DNA of 64,000 nt from Sphingopyxis panaciterrae (GCF_011762125.1 NZ_JAASQN010000005.1:302484-366483), one strand, 5' to 3'. Numbered from the stretch's first letter, positions 45,452 through 54,908 are shown. Program-made: numbers and translations. The notes: generated by a model from the sequence alone, not told the origin.

Positions 45452-45539
45452 ATAACCGTCGCCCCCGCGAAGGCGGGGGCCGCAATCGGCCGAGCGCAAG
45501 GCTGCCAGCGGCCCCCGCCTTCGCGGGGGCGACGGTTAT
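45452..45539. repeat. Paired palindromic repeat (family A), full copy
   Basis: ATAACCGTCGCCCCCGCGAA through to the mirror arm ending GGCGACGGTTAT. The spacer GCAATCGGCCGAGCGCAAGG then CTGCCAGC differs by one base from the copy at 63921. It lies between the terminator of the small gene and the convergent divK. Confidence 0.92.
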
Positions 45540-45589
45540 TTGGCTAGCCTCCGCAATCGGCAGCAAGCCGACCTTCTACCTTGGTAAAC

Positions 45590-45952
45590 TCAGGCGAACA
45601 CCCCGACGCTTTCGATGAACTTGATCACCGAAATCGGTTTCGAGACATAGGCCTCGGCGCCGGCGGCACGGATCTGTTCCTCGTCGCCCTTGCCGGCATA
45701 GGCGGTGACCGCCATGATCGGCACCGCGCGCAGGGTCAGGTCGGCCTTCATCTGGCCGATCAGGTCGAGCCCGCTGACATGCGGCAACTGGATGTCCATG
45801 ATGATCAGGTCGGGCGCGATCTCACGCGCTTTCGCCAGCGCGTCGCGGCCGTCGCGGACCGGATGGGCGCTATAGCCATGGGCGTTCAGGAGGTCGCAAA
45901 AGAGGCGGAGGTTGAGTTCATTATCCTCGACGACCAGGATGGTCTTGCCCAT
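45590..45952 (-). CDS. divK: DivK-like single-domain response regulator
   Basis: A 120-residue receiver domain only. Acidic pocket VVEDN, phospho-acceptor Asp at residue 53 (LIIMDIQLPHVSG), and Thr/Lys positions AVTAYAG and YVSKPI. The sequence matches DivK, which in alphaproteobacteria is phosphorylated by DivJ/PleC-type kinases and controls CckA/CtrA and cell polarity. ATG 45952 is chosen because MGKTILVVEDN is the family start. It is divergent from the DUF3572 gene. Confidence 0.9.
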   Translation of the reverse strand: MGKTILVVEDNELNLRLFCDLLNAHGYSAHPVRDGRDALAKAREIAPDLIIMDIQLPHVSGLDLIGQMKADLTLRAVPIMAVTAYAGKGDEEQIRAAGAEAYVSKPISVIKFIESVGVFA

Positions 45953-46039
45953 GCGTGTTCCGTTCCCCACCTTGCGTGCGCGGTCCGTTTAGGCGAATCG
46001 GCCGCACGACACAATTGCATCGCGACGAAGGGATCGGGC

Positions 46040-46318
46040 TTGCTGGAAGATGATGCCGCGCTGGCGCTTCGCGCGCTCGGCTGGATATTGAGCGACGAGC
46101 CGCGGGCCGAGCGATTGCTCGCGCTGACCGGCCTGGCGCCGGACGAATTGCGCGCCTCGCTCGGCGAACAGGCGACGCTGGCCGCGATCCTGTCGTTTCT
46201 CACCGCCCACGAAAACGATCTTGTCGCCTGCGCCGATGCGTTGCAGGTGCCGCCTGCCGCGCTCGCCGCCGCGGCAGAGCGACTCGAAGGCCAGCCGTCC
46301 GAAGGAACCATCGCATGA
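46040..46318 (+). CDS. DUF3572-like protein
   Basis: A 92-residue protein, DDAALALRALGWILSDEPRAERLLALTGL and a C-terminal FLTAHENDLVACADAL, which fits the DUF3572 family found in alphaproteobacteria. Function unknown, no transmembrane segment. The start is probably TTG 46040 with GAAGGGA 8 bases upstream; a longer open frame to 45581 overlaps divK antisense and is rejected. Its stop overlaps the next start by ATGA. Confidence 0.75.
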   Translation: MLEDDAALALRALGWILSDEPRAERLLALTGLAPDELRASLGEQATLAAILSFLTAHENDLVACADALQVPPAALAAAAERLEGQPSEGTIA

Positions 46319-46956
46319 ACCGCCCGCTTGTCATCACCGATTGCGACGAGGTGCTGATGCACATGGTCGTGCCATTCGCCGAATGGGTCGATGCCGAACA
46401 TGGCGTGATCTTCCGGATGGAGGATGCCAGCTTCGCAAATGCGCTGAAGCGCAAGGAATGTGGCACGCCGCTGGAGGCGGCAGAGGTCTGGCCGCTGCTC
46501 GACGGCTTTTTCCGCAAGGAAATGACACGGCAATATCCGATACCCGGCGCGATGGCGGCGATGGTGGCGATCGGCGCAGAGGCCGATATCGTCGTCCTGA
46601 CCAACGTCGGGCCCGAACATCAGCAGGCGCGGATCGACCAGCTCGCGCTGTACGGATTTCATGCGCCGGTGATCGGCAGCCGCGGCGGCAAGGGCGAGCC
46701 GGTGCGCCGCCTGATCGAGGAATATCAGCCGTCGGTCGCGCTGTTCATCGACGACCTCGCGGGTCATCATCAATCGGTGGCCAAAGAAGCCCCCGGCGTC
46801 TGGCGGTTGCACCTTGTCGGCGAGCCCGCGATCGCCGCGAAGATCGCGCCTTCGTCCCATGCCCATGCGCGAATCGACGATTGGAAAGCGGCGCAGGGCT
46901 GGATATTGGCGCGCCTCACCGAAAACATCCCCGCCCCGGCCGCCGAGCCGGTTTAA
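46315..46956 (+). CDS. HAD-superfamily hydrolase
   Basis: A 213-residue haloacid-dehalogenase-type protein. The N-terminal motif I is TDCDEVLMHMV (DxD-like as DCDE), motif II is VLTNVG, and the late acidic motif is ALFIDDLAGH. Substrate unknown. It is translationally coupled to the DUF3572 gene (ATGA) and followed 12 bp later by a RidA gene. Confidence 0.82.
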   Translation: MNRPLVITDCDEVLMHMVVPFAEWVDAEHGVIFRMEDASFANALKRKECGTPLEAAEVWPLLDGFFRKEMTRQYPIPGAMAAMVAIGAEADIVVLTNVGPEHQQARIDQLALYGFHAPVIGSRGGKGEPVRRLIEEYQPSVALFIDDLAGHHQSVAKEAPGVWRLHLVGEPAIAAKIAPSSHAHARIDDWKAAQGWILARLTENIPAPAAEPV

Positions 46957-46968
46957 GAAAGACCGATC

Positions 46969-47433
46969 ATGGATATCACCGCCAAGCTCGCCGAACTCGG
47001 CCTCGAACTCCCCAAGCCCGCCGCGCCGGTCGCTGCCTATGTGCCCGTCGTCGAGCATGGCGGGCTGCTGCACATCAGCGGGCAATTGCCGTTTCGCGGT
47101 GGCGAAGTCGTCACCGGCCGGCTTGGCACCGACATGGACGAGGCGTCGGGCTATGATGCCGCGCGGCGCTGTGCGCTGATGATCGTCGCGCAGATCGGCC
47201 GTGCGTTGGGCGGCGACTGGTCGCGCGTCGAAAAGATCGTGAAGCTGGGTGTGTTTGTGAACAGCGCCGCCGATTTCACCGCGCAGCCGAAGGTCGCGAA
47301 CGGCGCGTCCGAACTGATGGAATCGCTGTTCGGCGAAGCGGGCCGCCATGCGCGCAGCGCGGTCGGCGTCACCGTGCTGCCGCTGGGGGCGGCGGTCGAG
47401 GTCGATGCGATCGTCGCGGTCAAACCCGCCTAA
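46969..47433 (+). CDS. RidA/YjgF-like protein
   Basis: A 154-residue member of the RidA/YjgF fold, here in the longer YjgF-like subfamily. RidA proper hydrolyses reactive enamine/imine intermediates made by PLP enzymes; for this subfamily the activity is not proven. Conserved stretches: LLHISGQLPFRGGEV, IGRALGGDWSRVEKIVKLGVFVNS and RSAVGVTVLPLGAAVEVDAIV. It is co-directional with the HAD gene and followed 7 bp later by an acyltransferase gene. Confidence 0.88.
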   Translation: MDITAKLAELGLELPKPAAPVAAYVPVVEHGGLLHISGQLPFRGGEVVTGRLGTDMDEASGYDAARRCALMIVAQIGRALGGDWSRVEKIVKLGVFVNSAADFTAQPKVANGASELMESLFGEAGRHARSAVGVTVLPLGAAVEVDAIVAVKPA

Positions 47434-47440
47434 GGCGCCG

Positions 47441-48589
47441 ATGGCCGAAGCCGACCCGCCCCAGCGCACCATCTCGCTCGGCAGCGGCGTCGCCGCGGTC
47501 GATGCGGCGGTGTGGGATGCGCTGGCGGGGGGCGGCAATCCCTTCGTCGGCCACGACTTCCTGTCGTTGCTGGAAGAATCGGGCAGCGTCGGGCCCGGCA
47601 CCGGCTGGCAGGCGGCGCCCTTGCTCGTCGAGGATGAAGGCGGCGCGCTGGTCGCTGCCGCGCCAGCCTATCTGAAGTCGCACAGCCAAGGCGAATATGT
47701 GTTCGATCAGGGCTGGGCCGATGCCTGGGCGCGCGCCGGGGGCGATTATTATCCGAAGCTGCAGATCGCGGCGCCCTTTACACCGGTGCCGGGGCCGCGG
47801 CTGCTCGCGCCCGACGATGGCGACGCGGCGCTGCTGATCCGCGCCGCCGAGGCGGTGGTGCGGCAGAACGGGCTGTCGTCGGCGCACGCGACTTTCGTGG
47901 CGCCCGGACAGATGCCCTTGTTCGAGGATGCGGGCTGGCTCGTCCGCCGCGATATCCAGTTTCATTTCGCCAACACCGGCTATCAAAGTTTCGACGATTT
48001 TCTCGCCACGCTGACCTCGGCGAAGCGCAAGCAATTGCGCAAGGAGCGCGCCCGCGCGGTCGCGGGATTGCGGATCGAGGAGCGGACCGGCAACGCGCTG
48101 CGCCCTGAACATTGGGACGCGATGTGGCAATTTTATCAGGACACCGGCGCGCGCAAATGGGGCCATCCGTACCTGACCCGCGCGGCATTCGACCTGATGG
48201 GCGCGCGAATGGCGGACCGGATCATCCTCGTCCTCGCCTATGACGGCGACGCCCCGGTCGCGGGCGCGATGCATTTCGTCGGCGCCGACACGCTCTATGG
48301 ACGCTATTGGGGTTGCCTTGCCGAGGTCCCCTATCTGCATTTCGAACTATGCTATTACCGCGCGATCGATATCGCGATCGCGCGGGGGCTGGCGCGCGTC
48401 GAGGCGGGCGCGCAGGGCGGGCACAAGCTCGCGCGCGGCTATGGCCCCGTCGCGACCTGGTCGGCGCATTTTATCGCCGACCCGGGATTCCGCCGCGCGG
48501 TTGCCGATTATCTCGAACAGGAACGCCGCGCCGAGGAAGCCGAGATGGACTGGCTCGAAGGGCATATGCCGTTCCGGCGGAAAGACTGA
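47441..48589 (+). CDS. FemAB-like/GNAT-type N-acyltransferase (COG3146/DUF482-like)
   Basis: A 382-residue protein with a two-lobe GNAT fold. Recognisable parts: FVGHDFLSLLEESGSVGPGTGW, YLKSHSQGEYVFDQGWADAWARAGGDYYPKLQIA, FLATLTSAKRKQLRKERARA and GRYWGCLAEVPYLHFELCYYRAIDIAIARGLARVEAGAQGGHKLARGY. The family is annotated as peptidoglycan-like or predicted N-acyltransferase; no reaction is proven. ATG 47441 begins 7 bp after the RidA stop. The four genes from 46040 form one unit. Confidence 0.83.
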   Translation: MAEADPPQRTISLGSGVAAVDAAVWDALAGGGNPFVGHDFLSLLEESGSVGPGTGWQAAPLLVEDEGGALVAAAPAYLKSHSQGEYVFDQGWADAWARAGGDYYPKLQIAAPFTPVPGPRLLAPDDGDAALLIRAAEAVVRQNGLSSAHATFVAPGQMPLFEDAGWLVRRDIQFHFANTGYQSFDDFLATLTSAKRKQLRKERARAVAGLRIEERTGNALRPEHWDAMWQFYQDTGARKWGHPYLTRAAFDLMGARMADRIILVLAYDGDAPVAGAMHFVGADTLYGRYWGCLAEVPYLHFELCYYRAIDIAIARGLARVEAGAQGGHKLARGYGPVATWSAHFIADPGFRRAVADYLEQERRAEEAEMDWLEGHMPFRRKD

Positions 48590-48597
48590 GCTTTTCC

Positions 48598-48674
48598 TTT
48601 CGTCATGCCGGACTTGATCCGGCATCCATGTCAGCGAAGACGCTGGACCCCGGATCAAGTCCGGGGTGACGAAA
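48598..48674. repeat. Paired palindromic repeat (family B, short variant)
   Basis: TTTCGTCATGCCGGACTTGATCCGGCATCC forms one arm and GGATCAAGTCCGGGGTGACGAAA the other, with CGAAGACGCTGG in the spacer. The copy at 54836 is the same variant in the opposite orientation. It lies between convergent genes. Confidence 0.88.
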
Positions 48675-48694
48675 AAGAGGAAATGCCGGAAATA

Positions 48695-49009
48695 TCAGGC
48701 TGCGAAGCGCCGGGCCGCGGGACGGCGGGCCGTCTCGTCGAGCCAGGCCCGCGCTTGGCGCTGCGCTTCGGCGATTTCGTCGCGGTTCATTTCGTCAGAC
48801 AGGTCGGCGCGGCATTGCTGGCCTTCGCGGTTGCCGCCGAGCGCGGCGAGGTTGAACCATTTATGGGCCTGGATCAGGTCGATATCGACCCCGCCGGTGC
48901 CGGTCGAGAATGCAACGCCGAGATCGAAATAAGCGCTGGCGTCGCCGCGGGCCGCATCGAGCAGCCGGCTTTCGATCAGATATTGGGCAGACTTCAGACT
49001 GTTTGCCAT
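48695..49009 (-). CDS. Small Sel1-repeat protein
   Basis: A 104-residue protein with one Sel1-like repeat (ASAYFDLGVAFSTGTGGVDIDLIQAHKWFNLAALGG) and a charged C-terminal helix. It carries no signal peptide. Sel1 repeats mediate protein contacts; the partner is unknown. ATG 49009 is preceded by AAGGGGG. The ATG at 49030 gives a short lead and lacks a good ribosome site. It is separated from panC by 140 bp. Confidence 0.82.
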   Translation of the reverse strand: MANSLKSAQYLIESRLLDAARGDASAYFDLGVAFSTGTGGVDIDLIQAHKWFNLAALGGNREGQQCRADLSDEMNRDEIAEAQRQARAWLDETARRPAARRFAA

Positions 49010-49150
49010 GATAACCCCCTTCGTCTCCACCCCACATGGAGACCTCGGGATTCAATCTTGCGGCTTATGGTCAACAAAGCGTTAACGATGATGCGATTTT
49101 TTCGGGGATAAGTCGGAAATCCGCGTAACTCCGGGGCTTTCTGCGATTAA

Positions 49151-49990
49151 CTATCCGACCGGATAATTGTCGATCAATCGCGTTTTGCCGATGCGTGCCG
49201 CCGCGAGCAACCGCGCCGGGGCACGACAGGCGGCGAGCCTTTCGAGGCTGTTTGCGTCGGCGAGCGCGACATAGTCGACGCTGTCGAAGCCCCCCGCGAC
49301 GATCGCCGCTTCGGCCTTGGCGAGGCTTTCGCCGACGTCGGCACCGCTTGCGATTGCAGCGGCGGCGGCTTTCAGCGCGCCGGGAAAGGCGGTCGCGGCG
49401 GCGCGCTGGTCCTGCGTGAGATAGGCGTTGCGCGATGACAGCGCGAGCCCGTCGGGATCGCGGGCGATCGGCGCGCCCAATATGTCGAGTGCGAAGTCGA
49501 GGTCGCGCGCCATGCGGCGGATGATCGCGAGCTGCTGCCAGTCCTTTTCGCCGAAGATCGCGACGTCGGGGCGCACCTGGTTGAACAATTTGGCGACGAC
49601 CGTCGCGACCCCGTCGAAATGGCCGGGGCGCGCGGCGCCGCAATAATCGGCGCCAAGCTCGGCGACTTCGATATGCGTGCTGTGGCCGGCGGGGTACATG
49701 ATGCCGACGTCGGGCGCCCAGAGCAGGCCGACGCCGTCCTGCGCGAGCAGCGCGGCGTCGCGCGCCTCGTCGCGCGGATAAGCGGCATAATCCTCATTGG
49801 GGCCGAACTGGGTCGGGTTGACGAAGATCGACACGACGACATGGTCGGCGACGCGGCGCCCCATGCGGACGAGCGACAGATGCCCGTCGTGCAGCGCGCC
49901 CATCGTCGGCACCAGCGCGACGCTCTTGCCCCCCTGCTTCAGTGCCGTAACGGCACGATGAAGCGTGGCGATATCACGGATGATTTGCAC
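49151..49990 (-). CDS. panC: Pantothenate synthetase
   Basis: Joins pantoate and beta-alanine using ATP in coenzyme A synthesis. The 279-residue product has VPTMGALHDGHLSLVR, VVSIFVNPTQFGPNEDYAAYPR, FGEKDWQQLAIIRRM and GLALSSRNAYL. The most family-like start is GTG 49990 (MQIIRDIATLHRA). ATG 50023 gives an 11-residue longer protein and is the alternative. It is divergent from mipZ. Confidence 0.95.
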   Translation of the reverse strand: MQIIRDIATLHRAVTALKQGGKSVALVPTMGALHDGHLSLVRMGRRVADHVVVSIFVNPTQFGPNEDYAAYPRDEARDAALLAQDGVGLLWAPDVGIMYPAGHSTHIEVAELGADYCGAARPGHFDGVATVVAKLFNQVRPDVAIFGEKDWQQLAIIRRMARDLDFALDILGAPIARDPDGLALSSRNAYLTQDQRAAATAFPGALKAAAAAIASGADVGESLAKAEAAIVAGGFDSVDYVALADANSLERLAACRAPARLLAAARIGKTRLIDNYPVG

Positions 49991-50074
49991 CCTTGCCCGG
50001 CCTCCGATATTGGCGGCGCTCATGCACCACGATGCGGCCGCCATGCGCCGCCAACAGGAAAATCGCAACGCCCC

Positions 50075-50896
50075 ATGACGACTCCCGTGACGAAGCCCGC
50101 GCCGCACCGCATCATCTTTGCCAATGAAAAGGGCGGGACGGGCAAGTCGACCTGCGCCGTGCATTTCGCGGTCGCGCTGGCGAGCCAAGGCTGGCGCGTC
50201 GCGGGAATCGACCTCGATCCGCGCCAGCGTACCTTTCACCGCTATCTCGAGAATCGCGAACAGACGGCGAAGCGCCGCGACATTGCGCTGCCGACCCCGC
50301 GCTTCGAGGTGTTCGAGGGAACGGACGTCGAGGAACTCGACGCGCAGGTCGCGCGCCTGTCCGAAGATGCCGATTATCTGATCGCCGATACGCCGGGGCG
50401 CGACGATGTCTTCGCGCGCCACCTCGCGACGAGCGCCGATACGCTGGTGACGCCGATCAACGACAGCTTCATCGATTTCGACCTGATCGGGCAGGTCGAT
50501 CCCGAAACATTCCAGGTCGTCCGCCCGAGCTTTTATTCCGAACTGATCTGGGACACGCGCAAGGCGCGCGCCAAGACCGACGGGCGGACGATCGACTGGA
50601 TCATCCTGCGCAACCGCCTGCAGCATGTCGATGCGCATAATATGCGCCGCGTCGGCGAGGCGCTGACCCAGCTGTCGCGCCGCGTCGGCTTTCGCGTCAT
50701 CCCCGGGCTCGGCGAACGCGTCATCTACCGCGAACTGTTCCCGGCCGGGCTCACCTTGCTCGACAAGGCGCATCTCGGCGGCATGGGGATCGGCCATGTC
50801 GTCGCGCGGCAGGAACTGCGCGAAGCGATGGGCGGGTTGAACCTTCCCAAGCGCGAGCGGTTTCATCCGGACGGCGATCTGTTCGCCGCGGCCTGA
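50075..50896 (+). CDS. mipZ: MipZ-type division-plane positioning ATPase
   Basis: A 273-residue ParA/MinD-superfamily ATPase with a deviant Walker A ([10 protein letters not shown], about 18-26), [20 protein letters not shown] and ADTPGRDD. The C-terminal half ([64 protein letters not shown]) follows Caulobacter MipZ closely. In that family MipZ binds ParB at the poles and inhibits FtsZ there, placing the ring at mid-cell. ATG 50075 gives the P-loop at the right distance. Confidence 0.92.
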   Translation: MTTPVTKPAPHRIIFANEKGGTGKSTCAVHFAVALASQGWRVAGIDLDPRQRTFHRYLENREQTAKRRDIALPTPRFEVFEGTDVEELDAQVARLSEDADYLIADTPGRDDVFARHLATSADTLVTPINDSFIDFDLIGQVDPETFQVVRPSFYSELIWDTRKARAKTDGRTIDWIILRNRLQHVDAHNMRRVGEALTQLSRRVGFRVIPGLGERVIYRELFPAGLTLLDKAHLGGMGIGHVVARQELREAMGGLNLPKRERFHPDGDLFAAA

Positions 50897-50921
50897 CTTT
50901 ACCTTTTCTCCCGAGGGATCC

Positions 50922-52319
50922 ATGATGACGCACAATTTTCACCCGACGATGCTTCGCGAATATGACATTCGGGGAGTGGTCGGCGACACGCTGTCCGACA
51001 AGGATGCCTATGCGATCGGGCGCAGCTTCGCGACGCTGATCGCGCGTGCGGGGGGCAAGCGGATCGCGGTCGGATATGACGGGCGGCTCTCGTCGCCGAT
51101 GCTCGCCGACGCGCTGATCGACGGGGTCAATGCCGCGGGGATCGACGCGCTGAACGTCGGGCTGGGGCCGACGCCGATGCTCTATTATGCCGCGTCAACC
51201 GAGGAGGTGGATGGCGGCATACAGATAACCGGCAGTCATAATCCCCCCGACTATAACGGCTTCAAGATGGTATTTCAGGGGCGGCCGTTCTTCGGCGCCG
51301 ACATCCAGCAGATCGGCACGATGGCGGCGGCGGGCGACTGGGAGGTCGCCAAGCCTGGGGGACAGGGCGTTTCGGAGCGCATCGACATCGTCGACGCCTA
51401 TGTCGACCGGCTGGTCGAGGGTTTCGCCGGGGGTGCTTTCCGTGTCGGCTGGGACGCTGGCAATGGCGCTGCCGGGACCGTCATCGAAAAGCTTACCGCG
51501 CGCCTGCCGGGCGAGCATCATCTTTTGTTTACCGATATCGACGGCCATTTCCCGAACCACCATCCCGATCCCACCGAGGAAAAGAATCTGGCCGATCTCA
51601 AGAAGCTGGTCGCCGAGAAGAGCCTCGATTTCGGCGTCGCTTTCGATGGAGACGGCGACCGCATCGGCGCGATCGACGGCGAGGGCCGGGTGATCTGGGG
51701 CGATCAGCTGTTGCAAATCTATGCGGCCGCGGTGCTGCGCGATCGCCCCGGGGCGACGGTGATCGCCGATGTGAAGGCCAGTCAGGCGCTGTTCGACCGC
51801 GTCGCCGAGCTGGGCGGAAAGCCCCTGATGTGGAAGACGGGGCACAGCCTGATCAAGGCGAAGATGAAGGAAACCGGCAGCCCGCTGGCGGGCGAGATGA
51901 GCGGGCACATCTTTTTCGCCGATCGCTATTATGGCTATGACGATGCGCCCTATGCCGCACTGCGGCTGATCGAAGCCGCGACGCTGCTCGGCAAGAGCGT
52001 CACCGCGCTGCGCGGCGACATGGCGCCGATGGTCAACACCCCCGAGATGCGCTTCCAGGTCGACGAGAGCCGCAAGTTCGCCATTGTGGACGAAGTTCTG
52101 GACCGGCTCGCGGCGTCGGGAGCGAAGGTCGACCGCACCGACGGCGCGCGCGTGCTGACCGATGACGGCTGGTGGCTGCTCCGCGCCTCGAACACGCAGG
52201 ACGTACTTGTCGCGCGCGCCGAGGCGAAGGATGAGGCGGCGCTGGCACGGCTGCTCGCCGCGATCGACGAACAGCTTGCGCTGTCGGGGATCGCGCGCGG
52301 GGAAACGGTGGGACATTGA
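50922..52319 (+). CDS. Phosphomannomutase/phosphoglucomutase
   Basis: A 465-residue alpha-D-phosphohexomutase. The catalytic serine is in [15 protein letters not shown] (about residue 105), the magnesium site is [11 protein letters not shown], the sugar loop is [19 protein letters not shown], and the phosphate-binding end is [16 protein letters not shown]. It interconverts mannose or glucose 1- and 6-phosphates and probably serves polysaccharide or LPS precursor supply (ManB/AlgC-type). It is 25 bp after mipZ. Confidence 0.92.
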   Translation: MMTHNFHPTMLREYDIRGVVGDTLSDKDAYAIGRSFATLIARAGGKRIAVGYDGRLSSPMLADALIDGVNAAGIDALNVGLGPTPMLYYAASTEEVDGGIQITGSHNPPDYNGFKMVFQGRPFFGADIQQIGTMAAAGDWEVAKPGGQGVSERIDIVDAYVDRLVEGFAGGAFRVGWDAGNGAAGTVIEKLTARLPGEHHLLFTDIDGHFPNHHPDPTEEKNLADLKKLVAEKSLDFGVAFDGDGDRIGAIDGEGRVIWGDQLLQIYAAAVLRDRPGATVIADVKASQALFDRVAELGGKPLMWKTGHSLIKAKMKETGSPLAGEMSGHIFFADRYYGYDDAPYAALRLIEAATLLGKSVTALRGDMAPMVNTPEMRFQVDESRKFAIVDEVLDRLAASGAKVDRTDGARVLTDDGWWLLRASNTQDVLVARAEAKDEAALARLLAAIDEQLALSGIARGETVGH

Positions 52320-52327
52320 TTATGGCG

Positions 52328-52415
52328 CGTGTCCCCGCGAAGGCGGGGACCCATCTCCCGCCGGTGCGAGTTGGAACCGGTCGGAGATGGGCACCCGCCT
52401 TCGCGGGTGCACACG
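52328..52415. repeat. Paired palindromic repeat (family A variant)
   Basis: Left arm hairpin GTCCCCGC-GAAG-GCGGGGAC and right arm hairpin GCACCCGC-CTTC-GCGGGTGC. CCATCTCCC and GGAGATGGG form an inner pair. The left and right stems differ, and each is internally compensated. Confidence 0.9.
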
Positions 52416-52534
52416 GCATTTTTATCGCCATGATGACCCTCTCCATTTATCCCTGCAAAAATCTTGCCAGATTGACCTTCGCCGCGTCGCTGGGGTAACG
52501 CCCGCACGGGGGCAGACAAGGATGTGACCTGGAT

Positions 52535-53347
52535 ATGACCGACGAAGCCACCGCGGGGACCATTGTCGCAAGCGATCACGGGGTCGCCGAACATACCGCG
52601 CATGTTCAGGAAGACGCCGCGGCGGGCAACGGGCTTGCGGTCATCTCGATCGCCAAAAGCTATGACAAGCGCACCGTCCTCTCCGACGTGTCGCTGTCGG
52701 TCGGCAAGGGCGAGGTCGTCGGCCTGCTCGGACCGAACGGGGCGGGCAAGACGACCTGCTTCTATTCGATCATGGGGCTGGTCAAACCCGACGCCGGGCG
52801 CATCATGCTCGACGGCGCCGACATCACCGCGCTGCCGATGTACCGCCGCGCGATCCTTGGCCTTGGCTATCTGCCGCAGGAAACGTCGATCTTTCGCGGT
52901 ATGACGGTCGAACAGAATATCAGCGCAGTGCTCGAACTCAGCGAGCCCGACCGGGTGTCGCGCGAGCGGCGGCTCGAGGAACTGCTCGACGAATTCGGCC
53001 TCGCGCGGCTGCGCACGTCGGCGGCAATGGCGTTGTCGGGCGGCGAACGGCGGCGCGCCGAAATCGCCCGCGCGCTGGCCGCCAACCCGTCGATCATGCT
53101 GCTCGACGAGCCGTTCGCGGGGATCGATCCGCTGTCGATCAGCGACATTCGCGATCTTGTCGCCGATTTGAAGACGCGCGGCATCGGCGTGCTCATCACC
53201 GACCATAATGTCCGCGAAACGCTCGACCTCGTCGATCGCGCCTGCATCATTTACGATGGCAAGGTGTTGCTCGCGGGCTCGCCCGAAGAGCTCGTCGCCG
53301 ACCCCGAGGTTCGTCGCCTCTACCTCGGCGAGGGCTTCTCCCTGTGA
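52535..53347 (+). CDS. lptB: LPS export ABC transporter ATP-binding protein
   Basis: ATPase of the LptB2FG complex moving lipopolysaccharide to the cell surface. The 270-residue product has Walker A GPNGAGKTT, the Q-loop YLPQETSIFRGMTVEQNI (diagnostic for LptB), signature LSGGERRRAEIARAL and Walker B IMLLDEPFAGIDP. An N-terminal extension of about 35 residues precedes the cassette. ATG 52535 is used; an in-frame start nearer the cassette is possible. rpoN follows 14 bp later, the usual pairing. Confidence 0.96.
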   Translation: MTDEATAGTIVASDHGVAEHTAHVQEDAAAGNGLAVISIAKSYDKRTVLSDVSLSVGKGEVVGLLGPNGAGKTTCFYSIMGLVKPDAGRIMLDGADITALPMYRRAILGLGYLPQETSIFRGMTVEQNISAVLELSEPDRVSRERRLEELLDEFGLARLRTSAAMALSGGERRRAEIARALAANPSIMLLDEPFAGIDPLSISDIRDLVADLKTRGIGVLITDHNVRETLDLVDRACIIYDGKVLLAGSPEELVADPEVRRLYLGEGFSL

Positions 53348-53361
53348 CCGTATAGCCGCCG

Positions 53362-54828
53362 ATGGCGTTGGGTCCGCGCCTAGACTTGCGCCAGTCGCAA
53401 TCGCTGGTGATGACGCCGCAGTTGCAGCAGGCGATCAAACTGCTTGCGCTGTCGAACCTCGAACTCGAAGCCTATCTGGCCGAGGCGCTCGAGGGCAATC
53501 CGCTGCTCGATGCATCGCCGGCAGACAGCGACGGCAGCGCCGGCGATCCCGAGGGCGGGCCGGACAGCGAAGCGCCCGCCGCCGAAGCGGCGTCGCTCGG
53601 CGCCGACGAGGCGCTGGTGTCGGACGCCGGCACCGCCAACGACCTCGACGTCGACCTGAGCGCCGAAAGCTTTCACCACGACAGCGCGAGCGACAGCGTC
53701 GGCCTGTCGAGGGCAGGCGAGGATATCGATTTCGACAGTTTCGCGGGCGAGGATGAGACGCTGCACGGCCATTTGCTCGCGCAGGTCGGCGAACGCTTCG
53801 GCGGGCTTGACGCGATGCTCGCCGAGCAACTCGTCGCATTGATCGACGAGGCAGGATATCTCCGCGCCGACCTGGCCGACCTGGCGCTGCGGCTCGGAAT
53901 CCCGCTCGCGCACGTCGAAGCGGTGCTCGCGATCGTCCAGACCTTCGACCCGTCGGGGGTGGGCGGGCGCGACCTCGCCGAATGCATCGCGATCCAGGCG
54001 CGCGAGGCCGATCGCTACGACCCCGCGATGGCGTGCATGATCGCGCACCTCGACCTCGTCGCCAAGGGCGCCTTTCCGCAGCTGAAGCGCATCTGCGGGG
54101 TCGATGACGAGGATCTGGCCGACATGATCCGCGAGCTGCGCAGCTATGATCCGAAACCGGGGCTGCGGTTCGGCGGCGATTCGGCGCTGGCGGTCGTTCC
54201 CGATCTTTATGTGCGCCAGACCGCCGAAGGCTGGGCGGTCGAGGTCAATAGCGGCACCCTGCCGCGGCTGCTCGTCAACCGCCGCTATTATACCGAACTC
54301 GCCAAGGGCGCGGCCGCCAAGAGCAAGGCGTGGCTGTCGGAGCAGCTGGCCGGCGCCAACTGGCTCGTCCGCGCGCTCGACCAGCGTCAGCGGACGATCG
54401 TCAAGGTTGCGAGCGAGATCGTCAAGCAGCAGGAGGGCTTCTTCCTCCATGGCGTCGCGCATATGCGCCCGTTGACCTTGCGTCAGATCGCCGAGGAAAT
54501 CGGCATGCACGAATCGACTGTCAGCCGCGTCACCAGCAACAAATATCTGAGCTGCCCGCGCGGATTGTTCGAGCTCAAATATTTCTTTTCGAGCGGCATT
54601 TCGGCGACCGACGGCGACGGTGCGGTGTCGGCCGAGGCGGTGAAGAGCCGGATCAAGGCGATGATCGAGGCCGAGGATGCGAAAGCAATCCTGTCCGACG
54701 AGACGATCGCGCAGAAATTGTCGGGCGAAGGCCATGATATCGCGCGGCGCACCGTCGTCAAATATCGCGAAGCGATGGGCTATGGCTCGTCGGTGCAAAG
54801 GCGGCGGCAAAAGGCGCTGGCGGGATAA
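53362..54828 (+). CDS. rpoN: RNA polymerase sigma-54 factor
   Basis: Sigma-54 for nitrogen and other regulons, needing enhancer-binding activators. The 488-residue product has an N-terminal Gln/Leu-rich region I (LRQSQSLVMTPQLQQAIKLLALSNLEL) and an acidic linker region II (about 50-110). The core-binding and DNA-binding domains follow, and the C-terminal RpoN box appears as ARRTVVKYREAMGYGSS. ptsN/raiA do not follow; a repeat and rpmJ come next. Confidence 0.97.
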   Translation: MALGPRLDLRQSQSLVMTPQLQQAIKLLALSNLELEAYLAEALEGNPLLDASPADSDGSAGDPEGGPDSEAPAAEAASLGADEALVSDAGTANDLDVDLSAESFHHDSASDSVGLSRAGEDIDFDSFAGEDETLHGHLLAQVGERFGGLDAMLAEQLVALIDEAGYLRADLADLALRLGIPLAHVEAVLAIVQTFDPSGVGGRDLAECIAIQAREADRYDPAMACMIAHLDLVAKGAFPQLKRICGVDDEDLADMIRELRSYDPKPGLRFGGDSALAVVPDLYVRQTAEGWAVEVNSGTLPRLLVNRRYYTELAKGAAAKSKAWLSEQLAGANWLVRALDQRQRTIVKVASEIVKQQEGFFLHGVAHMRPLTLRQIAEEIGMHESTVSRVTSNKYLSCPRGLFELKYFFSSGISATDGDGAVSAEAVKSRIKAMIEAEDAKAILSDETIAQKLSGEGHDIARRTVVKYREAMGYGSSVQRRRQKALAG

Positions 54829-54835
54829 TCCTCCT

Positions 54836-54908
54836 CGTCACCCCGGACTTGATCCGGGGTCCACAACATCGGCGCTGCGATGGATGCCGGATCAAGTCAG
54901 GCATGACG
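54836..54908. repeat. Paired palindromic repeat (family B short variant, opposite orientation)
   Basis: CGTCACCCCGGACTTGATCCGGGGT, spacer CCACAACATCGGCGCTGCG, then GATGCCGGATCAAGTCAGGC and ATGACG. This is the reverse orientation of the copy at 48598. Confidence 0.85.

Noticed and set aside
50075..50896. Plasmid-type ParA partition ATPase
   Set aside because: The C-terminal half matches MipZ ([14 protein letters not shown]), there is no adjacent parB, and neighbours are housekeeping genes.
53380..54810. 476-codon minus-strand frame opposite rpoN
   Set aside because: Antisense shadow. rpoN is complete, with an RpoN box.
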